In this document: piece by piece, positions 40,659-50,439 of the stretch | Layout of the letters: each line of letters begins with the position of its first letter | Position numbering within the stretch: the stretch's first letter is position 1 | Origin: Mycosarcoma maydis | Lineage: Eukaryota; Basidiomycota; Ustilaginomycetes; Ustilaginales | Direction: 5' to 3' | Length of the DNA stretch: 64,000 nucleotides | Assembly (NCBI RefSeq): GCF_000328475.2 | Contig: NC_026495.1 | Span: 310,001 to 374,000 of the forward strand | Position numbers and translations under genes: made by a program | Notes under the pieces: generated by a model | Told to the model about the DNA's origin: nothing | The model's database searches: none | The model's input: only the letters and a program-made list of their open reading frames with translations

Positions 40659-42746
40659 ATGACCATCATGGACAGCGACGACATGCAGAGACTATGGTCT
40701 CTCGTAGAGGACCTCACCAATCAGCTACAAGCAAATCGACAACTCTGTGAGTCATTGCAACAGCAGGCGGATCAATTGCGAGGTCAGGCCATCCATTCCG
40801 GAACAGGTTTCGCGCTACGCAGGTTCAACATTGACCTCTCGAAAGAAAAGTTTGAGTCCGAGCTCGAAGCGCTCAATGTTCATCTCGTCAAAGAAAATCT
40901 CGCTCTTTCTCACGAGAACAAGCAACAAGCCGTGCTGCTCCGCGAATACGAAAACACGCTCGAGACCGTCATGGCCAAGTTCCGAAGCTTCTCGCATTCC
41001 ACCCAGCAGCACACTTTGCAACTCACACAACACTACGAATCCCTCCTTGCACAGACCACTCACAACGCAGCAGAACAGACGCTAGCTGCAGAGACGGCCT
41101 TCAGCGGCACCTTGTCGCATCTCGGCGAGCTGGTAAGGAGGGCAATGCAGTCGCTAGATGGCGAGGTCAGCGATGATTCGGATCAGGACCAAGAGCAAGA
41201 CGGCGCACCACCACGCAAGACAAAGCGCGGCTGGGTGCAAGATCCCAAGTGGTACGGATCGGGCGGGTATACTGGCAAAGCCACTGACCCTATCGCGCTC
41301 CGTGCCGATGAAGCTCTCGAAAGCTGCACGGAGGAGGAGCGCTTAAGAATAGAGAACGAAACGCTTCGCGAACTTCTCGGTCTTAAGGCGAAGAGTGACG
41401 CCTTGATCTCTTCAGACACCAGTCGCATTGTTGCCGATCCGCTCGACTCGACTGACGCTTTTGCCCCCCAACCCAAACCCATGTCGCCAGTAGAGCGACA
41501 TGCGTCCCTCACCGTCGACGAAGCCGCCATCGCAGCAGAGGCGAGTGGGCAACCACCGCTGAAAACTCTTCAAATCTCGTCGACAACACGGCCAGGTAAA
41601 GAGACGCTCGAGACCAAGCCACTGTCACCTGCTCGCGTATCACCCAGGATCGTTCCAGCACTGGATCGCAAAGACCAGATTATCGAGGAAGCCATCCTCG
41701 CAGAAGACGAGTCCGAATCCGACCGTGAACGTGGACGAAGAGCAACCGAGGCCGGTCCGTCCTTGGGCGCTGAGATTGCCACCTTTCGCAATGAAACCTC
41801 GACCTCTTCCGCCGTCGACTCTCTGCCGCTGGTGTTCGCTTCCGATGATACTGAGAGTGCACCGTCGTCGATCCAAGAGCTGCGTGCTGCTACAATGCAA
41901 TCAGGTCAAGCATCTCCACTTCACGCATCGGTGTCCGATCAGCCTGGAATTCATGCTTCCGCAGTGACGGATGCCGACGAGATCACCCCAATCGAAGAGC
42001 TGGCTCTGCCAACGTCGGCTGAACCGGCAACGGGGGCTGAGCCAAACATGCTCGCTGAAGCAGCGCCTCCTGCGCTTATCTCGACGGGCATCGAACAAGC
42101 CGATGCATTGGCGTCCAAGACGACCGTCACCTCGTCATCGGGTATCGACGTTGCAGAAACAAGCGCACCAGCAGATCCGACGACCATTTCCTCTCCCACC
42201 CTCAGCAGTTCAGAATCGACCTCGTCAGAAGCATCGGCGGCTTCTTCCGACGACACCAGTATTTCTTTGAACTCTGCTGCACCAGTCAAGGCTGACACCA
42301 AGCCTACACATGTCCCGATGTCGACTATCGGAACCGCACCACCAGCGGACACTCTCGACGCGGATTTCAAACCGATCTCGAAAGCTTCGACTGACGACGA
42401 GCCAAGCGAGACCGTCGTACCTGCTGAAGCTGCTAAGGAGGACAATGTAAGTGCCCTTCCTCCTGCAGATGACGCACAGCGCTCAGCCGAGACATCTAGC
42501 CACGAAGCTGTAACCAGCACAACAGACAAGGACCACGCGCCAGACACGGCAGAAGCTGCTCCCACGAGCAAGAATGCAAAGGCGGCGACGGCCAAAGACG
42601 CACCTAGCACACCGAACCAGATCAACAACCAGGGCAAGAAAGACGGGGCCGCGTCTCCAAGCAAGAAAGGCGGCAGAGGTCATCGAGGCAAAGGAAACCG
42701 ACACAGCAAGTCCAACTCGAACGCCGCAAACAAGAACGCTTCGTGA
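40659..42746 (+). CDS. SIKE/FGFR1OP2-like coiled-coil protein
   Basis: Probable fungal member of the SIKE/FGFR1OP2 family, small coiled-coil subunits of the STRIPAK phosphatase-kinase complex. I start at ATG 40659 (695 residues); 40668 is also possible, and an in-frame ATG at 40632 gives a less likely leader. Residues 1-240 carry the conserved part: an N-terminal coiled coil, ALNVHLVKENLALSHENKQ, then EYENTLETVMAKFR, which parallels the animal ENRQIRELQQENK...ALELIMSKYR segment. A second helix, RIENETLRELLGLK, matches ENKGLREILQI. The remaining 450 residues are Ser/Thr/Ala/Glu-rich, acidic and without domain structure, and end in a basic KKGGRGHRGKGNRHSKS tail. Animal members are about 200-250 residues, so the tail is a fungal extension. 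Assignment is by motif memory and moderate. Confidence 0.66.
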   Translation: MTIMDSDDMQRLWSLVEDLTNQLQANRQLCESLQQQADQLRGQAIHSGTGFALRRFNIDLSKEKFESELEALNVHLVKENLALSHENKQQAVLLREYENTLETVMAKFRSFSHSTQQHTLQLTQHYESLLAQTTHNAAEQTLAAETAFSGTLSHLGELVRRAMQSLDGEVSDDSDQDQEQDGAPPRKTKRGWVQDPKWYGSGGYTGKATDPIALRADEALESCTEEERLRIENETLRELLGLKAKSDALISSDTSRIVADPLDSTDAFAPQPKPMSPVERHASLTVDEAAIAAEASGQPPLKTLQISSTTRPGKETLETKPLSPARVSPRIVPALDRKDQIIEEAILAEDESESDRERGRRATEAGPSLGAEIATFRNETSTSSAVDSLPLVFASDDTESAPSSIQELRAATMQSGQASPLHASVSDQPGIHASAVTDADEITPIEELALPTSAEPATGAEPNMLAEAAPPALISTGIEQADALASKTTVTSSSGIDVAETSAPADPTTISSPTLSSSESTSSEASAASSDDTSISLNSAAPVKADTKPTHVPMSTIGTAPPADTLDADFKPISKASTDDEPSETVVPAEAAKEDNVSALPPADDAQRSAETSSHEAVTSTTDKDHAPDTAEAAPTSKNAKAATAKDAPSTPNQINNQGKKDGAASPSKKGGRGHRGKGNRHSKSNSNAANKNAS

Positions 42747-43184
42747 TTTGTTCCCGCTGTCAACAGCTTGCTGGATTTGCGAATGCGATTTATCTACATT
42801 GAGCATCTTGCCGCTTTCTGTGGTTGTGTGTGCAGACATGTATGAAAGAGGCGATGAAGGCGTGAGGTGGATAGAGTGAGACGTGGTTGGTAGAGTGACG
42901 AGCTCGGATCACTGACAACTTAGTGCAAAACGGTGAGAGGCTGCCATGTGGCGGAAGTGGGATGGGAATTTTGGTGTGTATTGCGCACGAGCCGATTTGA
43001 ATTCGTGATTGCTGAACAATCAAGAATTGTGACTCACGACTTCGATCTTGCGCGCTGTCTCGTATCTCGACCTCGCTGATCGTATCGCTGCATCGTCGGG
43101 CCTCTTTGGGGACAGCTCGACACTTTCAAGTCTTGCGCACAGTCAGGGCTACGTCTGAACACGACAACGCTACCAAGCCAAAGA
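42747..43184. other. Intergenic segment, SIKE-like to TRS31
   Basis: 438 bp between two co-oriented genes, holding one 3' UTR and the TRS31 promoter. A few ATTCGTG/GACTC words lie at 42990-43045. Nothing else is evident. Confidence 0.6.
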
Positions 43185-44207
43185 ATGGCGACAACACCAC
43201 GTGTATCGGAGCGGTATTCGGTGCAGACCAATGCGAGTTCCAATTCGGCTTCGGCTTCGACTTCGTCGCACGTCTACAGTCACACGCTCGCTATGGTGGA
43301 CGCGGGGTCTGGCGCATCGTACTCGTTCGCTAGCGCAAGTAGTGGCGCAGATGGAATGCCGCCTGCTTTTTCCTCGAGGCGTACTTCGGCCAGCGTTCTC
43401 TCGAGCGCCGCCAGTTCGGCACATCAAACAGCACTCATGTCCACACCTTGCAGCACCAGAAATACGTTGCCAGCTTCGGTACAGCGACAGATGTCGTCGA
43501 GCTCAAGTACAGCACCCAGCATAACAGGCAGGATCGCTTCGTTGGCCTCAACCTCAACACCTCTGGATGAGCCAAATTCATCGTACAATTCGTCCGTTCA
43601 TCCTAACCGCTCGTCGGTGGTTCCGGATATCGTCGAACGACCACGCGACAAGACGCGCCAAGCCGAAGTTGGCATGTCGTCGCTCAGCTTTCTATTCGGC
43701 GAGATAGTGAGCTACACGCAGAACAGGGTGACTGGCGTGAGCGAGCTCGAAAAGCGGTTGAGCTTGATCGGGTATACGATCGGACAGAGGGTGTTGGCGA
43801 TCACGCTGCACAGACAGGAAATGACGAGCAACGCCAAGAACCCCAAGAGAGAAACGCGCTTGCTGCCCGTATTGCTCTGGATCCACACGGCGTTTTGGAA
43901 AGCAGCGTTTGGCAAACCGGCCGACAGCCTAGAAAGGAGCACCGAACAGGGCAGAGCCGATGAGTATATGATCTCGACCAACGTCCCCTGCTTCAGTAGG
44001 ACCATCTGTGTGCCCAACGACATGTCGCAGCTCTCGGTTGAGGCGATCACCGCCGGCATGGTGGAAGCGGCGTTGGATGGGCTCGGCTTCCCAGCCAGAG
44101 TCACCGCTCACACTGTTCCAACGCCGCAGTTTCCAAATAGAACCACGATCTTGATCAAGCTCGACAAGGCTGTCATGGATAGAGAGGACGCTCTGGCTGC
44201 TGTATAG
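43185..44207 (+). CDS. TRS31: TRAPP subunit TRS31 (TRAPPC5)
   Basis: Core subunit of the TRAPP complexes, which act as guanine-nucleotide exchange factors for Rab1/Ypt1-type GTPases in ER-Golgi and Golgi traffic. The 340-residue frame has a Ser/Ala-rich N-terminal extension of about 160 residues, then the Bet3/TRS31 fold. It opens with SLSFLFGEIVSYTQNRV (about 166-182) and continues through GYTIGQRVL, LPVLLWIHTAFWKAAFGKPAD and DEYMISTN, all typical of TRAPPC5. TRAPPC5 proteins are usually 190-280 residues; the excess is the disordered N-terminus. The start is placed by the ATG in aagaatggc, the first in the frame. Convergent with the tRNA methyltransferase gene, 207 bp apart. Confidence 0.94.
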   Translation: MATTPRVSERYSVQTNASSNSASASTSSHVYSHTLAMVDAGSGASYSFASASSGADGMPPAFSSRRTSASVLSSAASSAHQTALMSTPCSTRNTLPASVQRQMSSSSSTAPSITGRIASLASTSTPLDEPNSSYNSSVHPNRSSVVPDIVERPRDKTRQAEVGMSSLSFLFGEIVSYTQNRVTGVSELEKRLSLIGYTIGQRVLAITLHRQEMTSNAKNPKRETRLLPVLLWIHTAFWKAAFGKPADSLERSTEQGRADEYMISTNVPCFSRTICVPNDMSQLSVEAITAGMVEAALDGLGFPARVTAHTVPTPQFPNRTTILIKLDKAVMDREDALAAV

Positions 44208-44414
44208 CCGCGCTATTCATCTCGATTAGCAATCGGGAATGTTCAGCCTTTCAGCCCGCATCAGCACCGAGAATCGTGAATGGCGCATTGTAATCCGACG
44301 TGCACGCATACCGCAAGCATGGTCCGTGATCGTGTCTCGTGTATCACACGCGCGCTTGGCTAGCACATGCTAGCACTGAGTTTCAACATGTTTCGCTGTG
44401 TTTTCCTGGCATAT

Positions 44415-45425
44415 CTATGGTGTTTTTTGTGGGGCAACGTACCATTTGGCCTGAACGAACCGTCTCTGCATGTTGACCTCGCTCCTCCGATTCACGGCTG
44501 TCCTCCTCAACGTTTGCACTTCACCTTGGAGTCCCACTTGGTTGGCCAGACTTTCCAGCTGCTGTTGTGTGAAAAAGTAGTTAAACGTATTATCGCCCCT
44601 TCGGTACCAATGGTGTTCCGTCGAGAGCAGACTTGGTTCGGCCCAAGCAGCGTCCTTTTTGGTATGGTAGCGCACCTGCGAGAGGTCGCCATAGGCGTAG
44701 TCTCTGAACAGGATGTGACCTCCATGTGGGAGAAGCAGAGATCGGAGCTTGGAGAGGACCGACGCGTGAAATGAAGGAGGTATGGCGGATAACACAAAGA
44801 TCAAGCTGATCGTTGTTGGCGCTGACCATGACGAGTAAGGTGGCTTGCAAAGCAACGAAGATAGAGGTGGGTCGCAAGAGGTGAGGTCAAAGACGAAAGC
44901 GTTGACTCTGGCAGGATCGTACAGCGGATGACATCGAACCATGTCAACTGCACGTTCTGAGAAATCGCAACAGTGAACCTTCAATCGTGGATTCGCCGCC
45001 AACAGAGGATACAGCATGTTTCCCACTCCACAGCCTACTTCCAATAGCACACTCTCGCTTGCTCGCTCCGACTCGGCAAGGTCCTCTGAAACCATCCTTG
45101 TTTCTTCCTCTCTGTCATCGTCCGATTGAGCCTTTGTACCCTCGAACTCAGACGCACTAGCCGCAGACCCCGACGAAAGCTCGCTTCCAAATTCGCGATT
45201 CGTCCAATGACGATCTTTGAAAAACTTGTCGTGGTGCTTCTTGTAGAACTTGTCCCAATTCTTCGCCGCTTCTTTCGAGTGTTTGGTCACGCTAAAGTCG
45301 GTCGCTGAGCGACGATTTTGCGAGATGAGTTCCGAGATCGATGTTTCAACGTCTGGCTGGACGGGGAGCGACACGTGCGGTGCTGGCGCTGGTTCTGCTG
45401 CTGACGATGGCGTTGGATTTGTCAT
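44415..45425 (-). CDS. TRM140: tRNA N3-methylcytidine methyltransferase (TRM140/METTL2-6 type)
   Basis: SAM-dependent enzyme expected to make 3-methylcytidine at position 32 of tRNA-Thr/Ser anticodon loops. The 336-residue protein has the family N-terminal segment AAKNWDKFYKKHHDKFFKDR (54-73), followed by a Ser/Glu-rich insertion (about 82-124). Motif I is LLEVGCGVGNML (127-138). Then come CDFSERAVDMVR, FVLSAIPP (the post-I/IV region) and the C-terminal HILFRDYAYGD, HHWYRRGDNTFNYFF and RFVQAKW, all characteristic of METTL2/6/8 and TRM140. It lacks the actin-binding ABP140 fusion seen in Saccharomyces. Single exon; the start is the first Met in frame and gives a plausible disordered N-terminus. 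Confidence 0.93.
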   Translation of the reverse strand: MTNPTPSSAAEPAPAPHVSLPVQPDVETSISELISQNRRSATDFSVTKHSKEAAKNWDKFYKKHHDKFFKDRHWTNREFGSELSSGSAASASEFEGTKAQSDDDREEETRMVSEDLAESERASESVLLEVGCGVGNMLYPLLAANPRLKVHCCDFSERAVDMVRCHPLYDPARVNAFVFDLTSCDPPLSSLLCKPPYSSWSAPTTISLIFVLSAIPPSFHASVLSKLRSLLLPHGGHILFRDYAYGDLSQVRYHTKKDAAWAEPSLLSTEHHWYRRGDNTFNYFFTQQQLESLANQVGLQGEVQTLRRTAVNRRSEVNMQRRFVQAKWYVAPQKTP

Positions 45426-45964
45426 TGTTTGTGTTGGCTCAAGTTCGAGGTATGGACTGAAGTTGAGGGGATGATGTTAAGGGAGGATTAGAGGAAGGGA
45501 TGGATCGGTAAGAAGAATTCGCCGGCTAAAATCAAATTTTTAGTGCTGAAAAAGCGGACCGTGGACGGAATCATCGCGAATCGCGAATCACGAATTGCAC
45601 GATTGGCTTGAATCAAGGGTCTGGAGTGTGGAGAACAACATAATCACAGAACAAGCTCATCATCCGCCCGTGCCTTGCAGACTCGTACTGATCCTGCTTG
45701 CCCTTTCTAAGGAGAGTGCAGTTGGGTTAGTTTACAGAGGAGCCGGCTATCTGGTATAATGAGCAGATGATCTGTCGGGATCAATTGGAACATCGCTGAT
45801 AGCAGAGAGATCACACTGCCTTGTTGGCAACAAAGGCGCAGCTTGGCAGTAGACTGTCCGAATGAGCCGCGAGATACACGATCACGGATATGTACAGGTC
45901 GCGATGCCGATTGTATGATATGCAACTGCGAACGATTACGCTAACAAAGACTCGACGACGTAGC
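45426..45964. other. Intergenic segment, TRM140 to ARL5-like
   Basis: 539 bp containing the TRM140 promoter and the 3' UTR of the ARL5-like gene. A three-unit 7-bp array (ATCGCGA, ATCGCGA, ATCACGA) lies at 45573-45593, a CpG-rich variant of the common word. Confidence 0.65.
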
Positions 45965-46684
45965 CTACCGTTTGGCACCCAACGTATGCGCCAGCCAATC
46001 CAAGCCCTCGGTCAGCCCTTTCCCCGTCAACGCCGAACAACCAAAGATCTGCCACGTTCTCTCCCTGAACGCCGTCAATGCCAAGCTCTCGGAGATCTCG
46101 GCTGGCGTCATTGCACCCTTGATATCCTGCTTGTTCGCCCACACCAGTATGGGCGCCTTGGCGACCTGTTCGTCTTGTGCGATGCGATGCAGCTCCTGTC
46201 TCGCCAATGTGACGCGCTCACGGTCGTTGCTGTCCAGAACAAAGATCACAGCGTCCGTCGAAGCGAGGTACGATGTCCAGGATGTTCGAAGTGATGTTTG
46301 TCCGCCGACGTCCCACAGCATGAACTTGAGGTTTTTGTATTCAAATTGCTCTGTTTGCAAAGAAACACAAAGGTCAGGGACCATGATTCAGAGGAAGACG
46401 TATGTGAGAAATAAGAGACAGCGACGTACCTGTATTGGATCCGACCGTCGGGGCGGTAGAGACGACCGAACCTAGCGTCATCTTGTACATGAGAGTAGTT
46501 TTGCCGGCATTGTCAAGTCTGTGGTCGAAAGCGAGATAGGAAGAGCATTCCAATCAGAGTCAGGAGTGTCGGCGATTCGAGTTAAACGTCAACTATTATA
46601 CGACGATTCTTACCCTAGAATGCAGATCTTGAGCTCCTTGGAACCAAACAGCGAGGTCCACAACGAGCTAAACGCTACGCCCAT
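45965..46684 (-). CDS. ARF-like small GTPase, ARL5-like (three exons)
   Basis: Small GTPase of the ARF family expected at the trans-Golgi. Three exons join to 181 codons: exon 1 46614-46684, exon 2 46430-46518, exon 3 45965-46350. The splice sites are canonical: GTAAGA and GTACGT donors, CAG acceptors at both joins. The exon phases also fit. The product has Gly2 for N-myristoylation, the P-loop GLDNAGKT, a switch II DVGGQTSLR, NKQD, and CSALTGKG near the end. The order LMWDVGGQ...AEISESLAL...SALTGKGL matches ARL5 better than ARL1 or ARF, and the length equals that of ARL5 (about 180). The exon structure is my reading by eye. The gene shares a 409-bp divergent promoter with GPI18. Confidence 0.9.
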
Positions 46685-47093
46685 AACTACGATGTGACTT
46701 GTTGAGACAGCCAGGAAGCTGCTCTTCGATTCGCTCCTGTCGTAGTTTCGCCGTGTATTCAGTGTCGGCCAGAGCTGGAGGGCGATGTTTGCTGCGTCTG
46801 GTGATGGATTGAGAGCAAGATAGGGTATCGCTTGGCGTCTTGCCTTGTCAGGGTGTCACCAAAAGCCAGAGCGTGGAGCGTGGTGTGTGTGACAGCGCCG
46901 CCCCCGCTGCCGTGCGACAAGAAGAAATCCGCGACCACCTCCACCCTGTGGCGCATATGGACTGTGCGCGTTTGCTGTGCTATTATTGCTGTTTCTTGTC
47001 GATTCTGGCTGCTCTTCAGGGTCCAATATGGAAACAGGTTGCTCTTGCAGTACACGGGTCCCTTTGCTGCTTCCACCCATCTCACCGCAAAGC
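46685..47093. promoter_or_regulatory. Divergent promoter region, ARL5-like and GPI18
   Basis: 409 bp between divergent starts, the shortest bidirectional promoter in the window. No member of the repeat-word family is seen in it. An in-frame upstream ATG at 46977 would extend GPI18 by 39 residues but looks like leader. Confidence 0.65.
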
Positions 47094-48551
47094 ATGGCTC
47101 AACGTCGAACAGGCTCATCGCAGCCTTCGGAATCGACCTCTTGGTCACCACCGAACAATGTCAGCAGTCAACATGCATCTGTGACACCCAAAAGGCTCGC
47201 GCCAGCCCCAATGCAACTTGTTACACTCTCCCTTGTAATGCGAATCCTATCTGTCACACTGCTCATCGCCACGTCTCATCTCCAGCAGGCATTCGATACA
47301 TCTCACGAGCTTCTATCGTATACTCTGGATCCGCATACATCCCATAGTCTGTCTGCGGGCAGCTTCAACTGGACATTGGCATTTGTGCGCTGGGATACGA
47401 TCTACTTTCTCGCCTCAGCATCTCCGTACCACGCCTCATCCACGGGCTCGGTACATCAAGGTGGATATGCATGGGAGCAGACCTTGGCGTTTCAACCTGG
47501 TATCATCGGGCTGCTTCGGCTGACTGGATACCTGACGCCTACTATGGACGGATCCTGGAGCCCAACGGCGGCGATACTAGTCACTATGCTCTTGGCCAAC
47601 GTGGCGGCGGCTGCAAGCGTCGTTCTGCTGTACCGGCTATCGTTGAGGGTCACGAGAAATGCTGAGTTGGCGTACACAGCTGCGCTTCTGAGCATCGTGG
47701 CTCCCTCGGCGGGCACGACATTGGCTTCACCGACGCCGGAAAGCTTTTATAGCCTGGCAAGTCTGGTCGGTCTACTCTATCTGGAAACAAACAGCATCCA
47801 TGGTTGTGGGTGGGGGACGGTTGCAATCACATCGTTCTGGTTCGCAGTGGCAACCGCCTTTCGCGCAAATGGAGCGCTGCTAGTCGGATACGTGGCGTTC
47901 AAGCTGATCGGCGAGGCAAGGTGCGGCAGGGTGATTTCGGCAGCGCTCAAGCTTGCAGCGTCGACAGCTGTGTGTATGTCAGCCAACGTGCTGTTCCAAG
48001 TATGGGCATACGGTCGCTTTTGTCTGGACGAGCAAACCAAGCGACCGTGGTGTGCGCGTTGCGTGCCGAGTGTTTATACGTTTGTCCAGTCGCAATACTG
48101 GGACGTAGGCTTGTTTCGGTACTGGCACGCCTCTCAGCTCCCGAATTTCGCACTTGGCGCTCCAGTGCTTGCGCTGATAGCGTATACCGCCTACACGTTC
48201 TACTGCCGATCTAGCTGGTCCAAGCTCGCGCGGTCCTTGATCGGTTCAGCGTGCAATGGTGATGCTGGCAAAACGACACGTGATACGGGGCTAATGCTCG
48301 CAACCACGCCAAGAGCAGTCCCGTACATCGTCCACGGTGGAGTGCTGGGGGCAATGCTATTATTCGCATCGCATGTGCAGATCGCTCTGCGGCTAGCTAC
48401 GCCCGGTGGTATGCCAATGCTTTGGTGGGGCGCAGCACATGCCGTGCTTTACTGCAAGAGGTCATGGTTGAGCAGAGCTCTTGTGGGCTATCTGTGTGTA
48501 CAGTATTGCGTGGGCATCGTGTTGTACGCTGGTTTCTATCCGCCTGCTTGA
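47094..48551 (+). CDS. GPI18: GPI mannosyltransferase II (GPI18/PIG-V)
   Basis: ER membrane enzyme that adds the second mannose to the GPI-anchor precursor from dolichyl-phosphate-mannose. The ATG at 47094 (485 residues) sits in a good context; an upstream in-frame ATG at 46977 is less likely. The family signature RWD (about 99-101, in FVRWDTIYFL) is followed by GYAWEQTLAFQPG (about 124-136), matching the RWD...HG-Y-EH-FAF-PG pattern of PIG-V, with Gln where many have Phe. About eight to nine hydrophobic segments follow, and the C-terminal FYPP(A) tail is typical of the family. An N-terminal Ser/Pro-rich cytosolic stretch of about 45 residues precedes the first membrane segment. Confidence 0.9.
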   Translation: MAQRRTGSSQPSESTSWSPPNNVSSQHASVTPKRLAPAPMQLVTLSLVMRILSVTLLIATSHLQQAFDTSHELLSYTLDPHTSHSLSAGSFNWTLAFVRWDTIYFLASASPYHASSTGSVHQGGYAWEQTLAFQPGIIGLLRLTGYLTPTMDGSWSPTAAILVTMLLANVAAAASVVLLYRLSLRVTRNAELAYTAALLSIVAPSAGTTLASPTPESFYSLASLVGLLYLETNSIHGCGWGTVAITSFWFAVATAFRANGALLVGYVAFKLIGEARCGRVISAALKLAASTAVCMSANVLFQVWAYGRFCLDEQTKRPWCARCVPSVYTFVQSQYWDVGLFRYWHASQLPNFALGAPVLALIAYTAYTFYCRSSWSKLARSLIGSACNGDAGKTTRDTGLMLATTPRAVPYIVHGGVLGAMLLFASHVQIALRLATPGGMPMLWWGAAHAVLYCKRSWLSRALVGYLCVQYCVGIVLYAGFYPPA

Positions 48552-49435
48552 ATGGGTCTGCATTCACGATTCTTCATGATTCTTATCACGAATCGGGCGC
48601 GGTCCTCGTGTTGGTCGTCATACAGCCGCTGCTTGCCAGAGTAATTCGTGATTGACGGAAATACCGGCTCTCAAACAACCATCGAGCGGCTCGGTGCTCT
48701 GCTCGTGCTTCTCGGCTCACGGCTTGAAAACGGGCATGTTAGAATCCTGAATGCAAGCGCGGCTATTTCCGTCATCGGCTTGTAGCTCATGTCTCCGTGG
48801 CTCGTCGCTTTGGTTGTACTCGTGACTCCAGACTTGTTTTGCCCGCCCTTGCTTGGTGCTCGTCGTCCAACGTAATCGTGGATCTACCCACCTCGTTCAC
48901 GATTCGACGACATTGACGATCTGTGAGCACCACATCGCATCTCGCACCACAGAAACCTATATGGCCATACCCTTTTGAATACATCAAGATGTGAAAGCTC
49001 GTTGGACATGTGCGAGTTCTCATTTTCGTGCGTGGAATTGATGGAGAAAGCGGATCACTTACGACGTCATTGAGTCACAGTCATTCACGATTCACAATCA
49101 CAAATCGGATTCGTGATTCACAGATCAGATTCACGAATTTCGTCTTTCAACAGACGTGAGAGTCACGAGTTGCACCGCAAATCGCGGACCGCGTGTGCGG
49201 AGAAGCGCATCTTGGGGCGCGCGCTTCTATCCGAGCGTGAGGGACGTTTCGGGATTCACGATTGGTCAGGACAGCGAGTTGGTGCGGCTGCTGCTCGGCT
49301 TTCTCCACTTTGGTTCGCCCAACATCGTTGCTGCCTCCATCATCTTACGATCGCAGCTGGAGATTGTGGTTTTCAACGAGTCGTTCACGTTCAAGAAGCG
49401 GATCCATCGCGGTTGGCAAGCCAAGTGAGCCCATC
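48552..49435. other. Intergenic region after GPI18, repeat words
   Basis: 884 bp. Repeat words lie at 48562-48597, 48640-48655 and 49081-49138. A 90-codon ORF at 49156-49428 overlaps the leader of the next gene in another frame and has no family resemblance. Otherwise nothing is recognised. Confidence 0.6.
49081..49138. repeat. ATTCACG/ATTCGTG word cluster
   Basis: cattcacgattcacaatcac is followed by attcgtgattcacagatc and attcacgaatt, giving at least five word copies in mixed orientation. Confidence 0.88.
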
Positions 49436-50008
49436 ATGTCACAGCAACTCAAGACGCAACTTGAGCATGCTGGAGTGGAGCAAGACACCGCATACTACAT
49501 CGGACGGTATACGATCTCTGGGTTGCAGTACGGCTGTCTTGCGGCTACACCGTTGTACCTCATCCAAGTAGCACGTGGACGCGGACGTGGGTTTTCGGTT
49601 CGGTCGCTAGCACGATACAACTGGACCGTCCCTCTCACGGGAGCGTGTGCAGGATCGGTTGGGGGGTATGCTACTGCGAGCCAACTCGACCACGCTTCTC
49701 TTTCGGCCAAGTCTTCGCATCTGCGCCTAGACGCAGCCAGGGTTAGACAGGACGATCTGCACTTGATCGGCAGCGTTATTGGCGCACTCGTACTTCCGGC
49801 GGTGCTGCTCACTAGAGTCGGTCTTGTCAACGGCCTGTTGGGTGGTGCAGGCGTCGGTGGAAGCATCGGCTTGCTCACCAACTACGTCCAGAAATTCAAC
49901 AGTCCTGCCGACGCCATCGCTAACATCCAGAGCGAAACCAAGCATGCCTGGGATTCCGCAACGAACAGCGCAAACGACATCAAACACGCCGCTCGCAAAT
50001 CGCTCTAA
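49436..50008 (+). CDS. Small membrane protein of unknown function
   Basis: I do not recognise a named family. The ATG at 49436 gives 190 residues; the frame also opens upstream to 49262, but that extension is Ser/Arg-rich leader-like sequence. Four hydrophobic, small-residue-rich segments can be seen: SGLQYGCLAATPLYLIQVA (about 32-50), WTVPLTGACAGSVGGYATA (about 63-81), LHLIGSVIGALVLPAVLL (about 109-126) and LVNGLLGGAGVGGSIGLLTN (about 131-150). The last 35 residues are a charged, probably amphipathic helix. The Gly/Ala-rich four-helix pattern resembles Tim17/22-type inner-membrane proteins, but I cannot see a diagnostic motif, so this is only a suggestion. Convergent with SCD6. Confidence 0.72.
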   Translation: MSQQLKTQLEHAGVEQDTAYYIGRYTISGLQYGCLAATPLYLIQVARGRGRGFSVRSLARYNWTVPLTGACAGSVGGYATASQLDHASLSAKSSHLRLDAARVRQDDLHLIGSVIGALVLPAVLLTRVGLVNGLLGGAGVGGSIGLLTNYVQKFNSPADAIANIQSETKHAWDSATNSANDIKHAARKSL

Positions 50009-50439
50009 CCAACCTACCGCCAACAAACGTCAATGCAACTCGCATTCCGCCTCCTTCCCCCCCTCCCCGCACAATAACAGTGCAATTCCCCCTCTCACGT
50101 CGGTCAACATCCTCCTGCTCTGAAGCAATCTGCGTCCACACCCTCGTCGCACCCTCCTCCATCCAACCCGTCCTCCCACTTCGCGTATCAACCTCCTCCA
50201 CACGCTATGGTTCTCATTGTACACTATCCGCCTCCATCAATCACGAATGTCAATCATACGTTGGCCAACATCACGCGCACATGCACGCGCTTCAAACAGC
50301 CTGCTTGGTCGTCGCACACCTGACCGCGTGCAGCAAGCGCTCAGAACCGCACAGAACCGCACAGACATTGTGGAAAAGCGGGAAATGGTATCAAAAAGGG
50401 TTCCAGAACCAGGGTGGATCGACAAGATGCGCGTGCTCT
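50009..50439. other. Convergent intergenic segment before SCD6 3' end
   Basis: 431 bp between stops, C-rich near 50040-50190. It should hold the two 3' UTRs. ORFs crossing it into SCD6 are antisense shadows. Confidence 0.6.

Noticed and set aside
18759..48551. Co-regulated gene cluster or operon-like system
   Set aside because: Neighbouring functions are unrelated housekeeping roles with separate promoters. INO1, ALG10 and GPI18 share the ER/glycan theme only loosely.
49156..49428. 90-codon ORF just upstream of the small membrane protein
   Set aside because: Different frame, no family resemblance, and it lies in the expected leader. It could at most be an upstream ORF.
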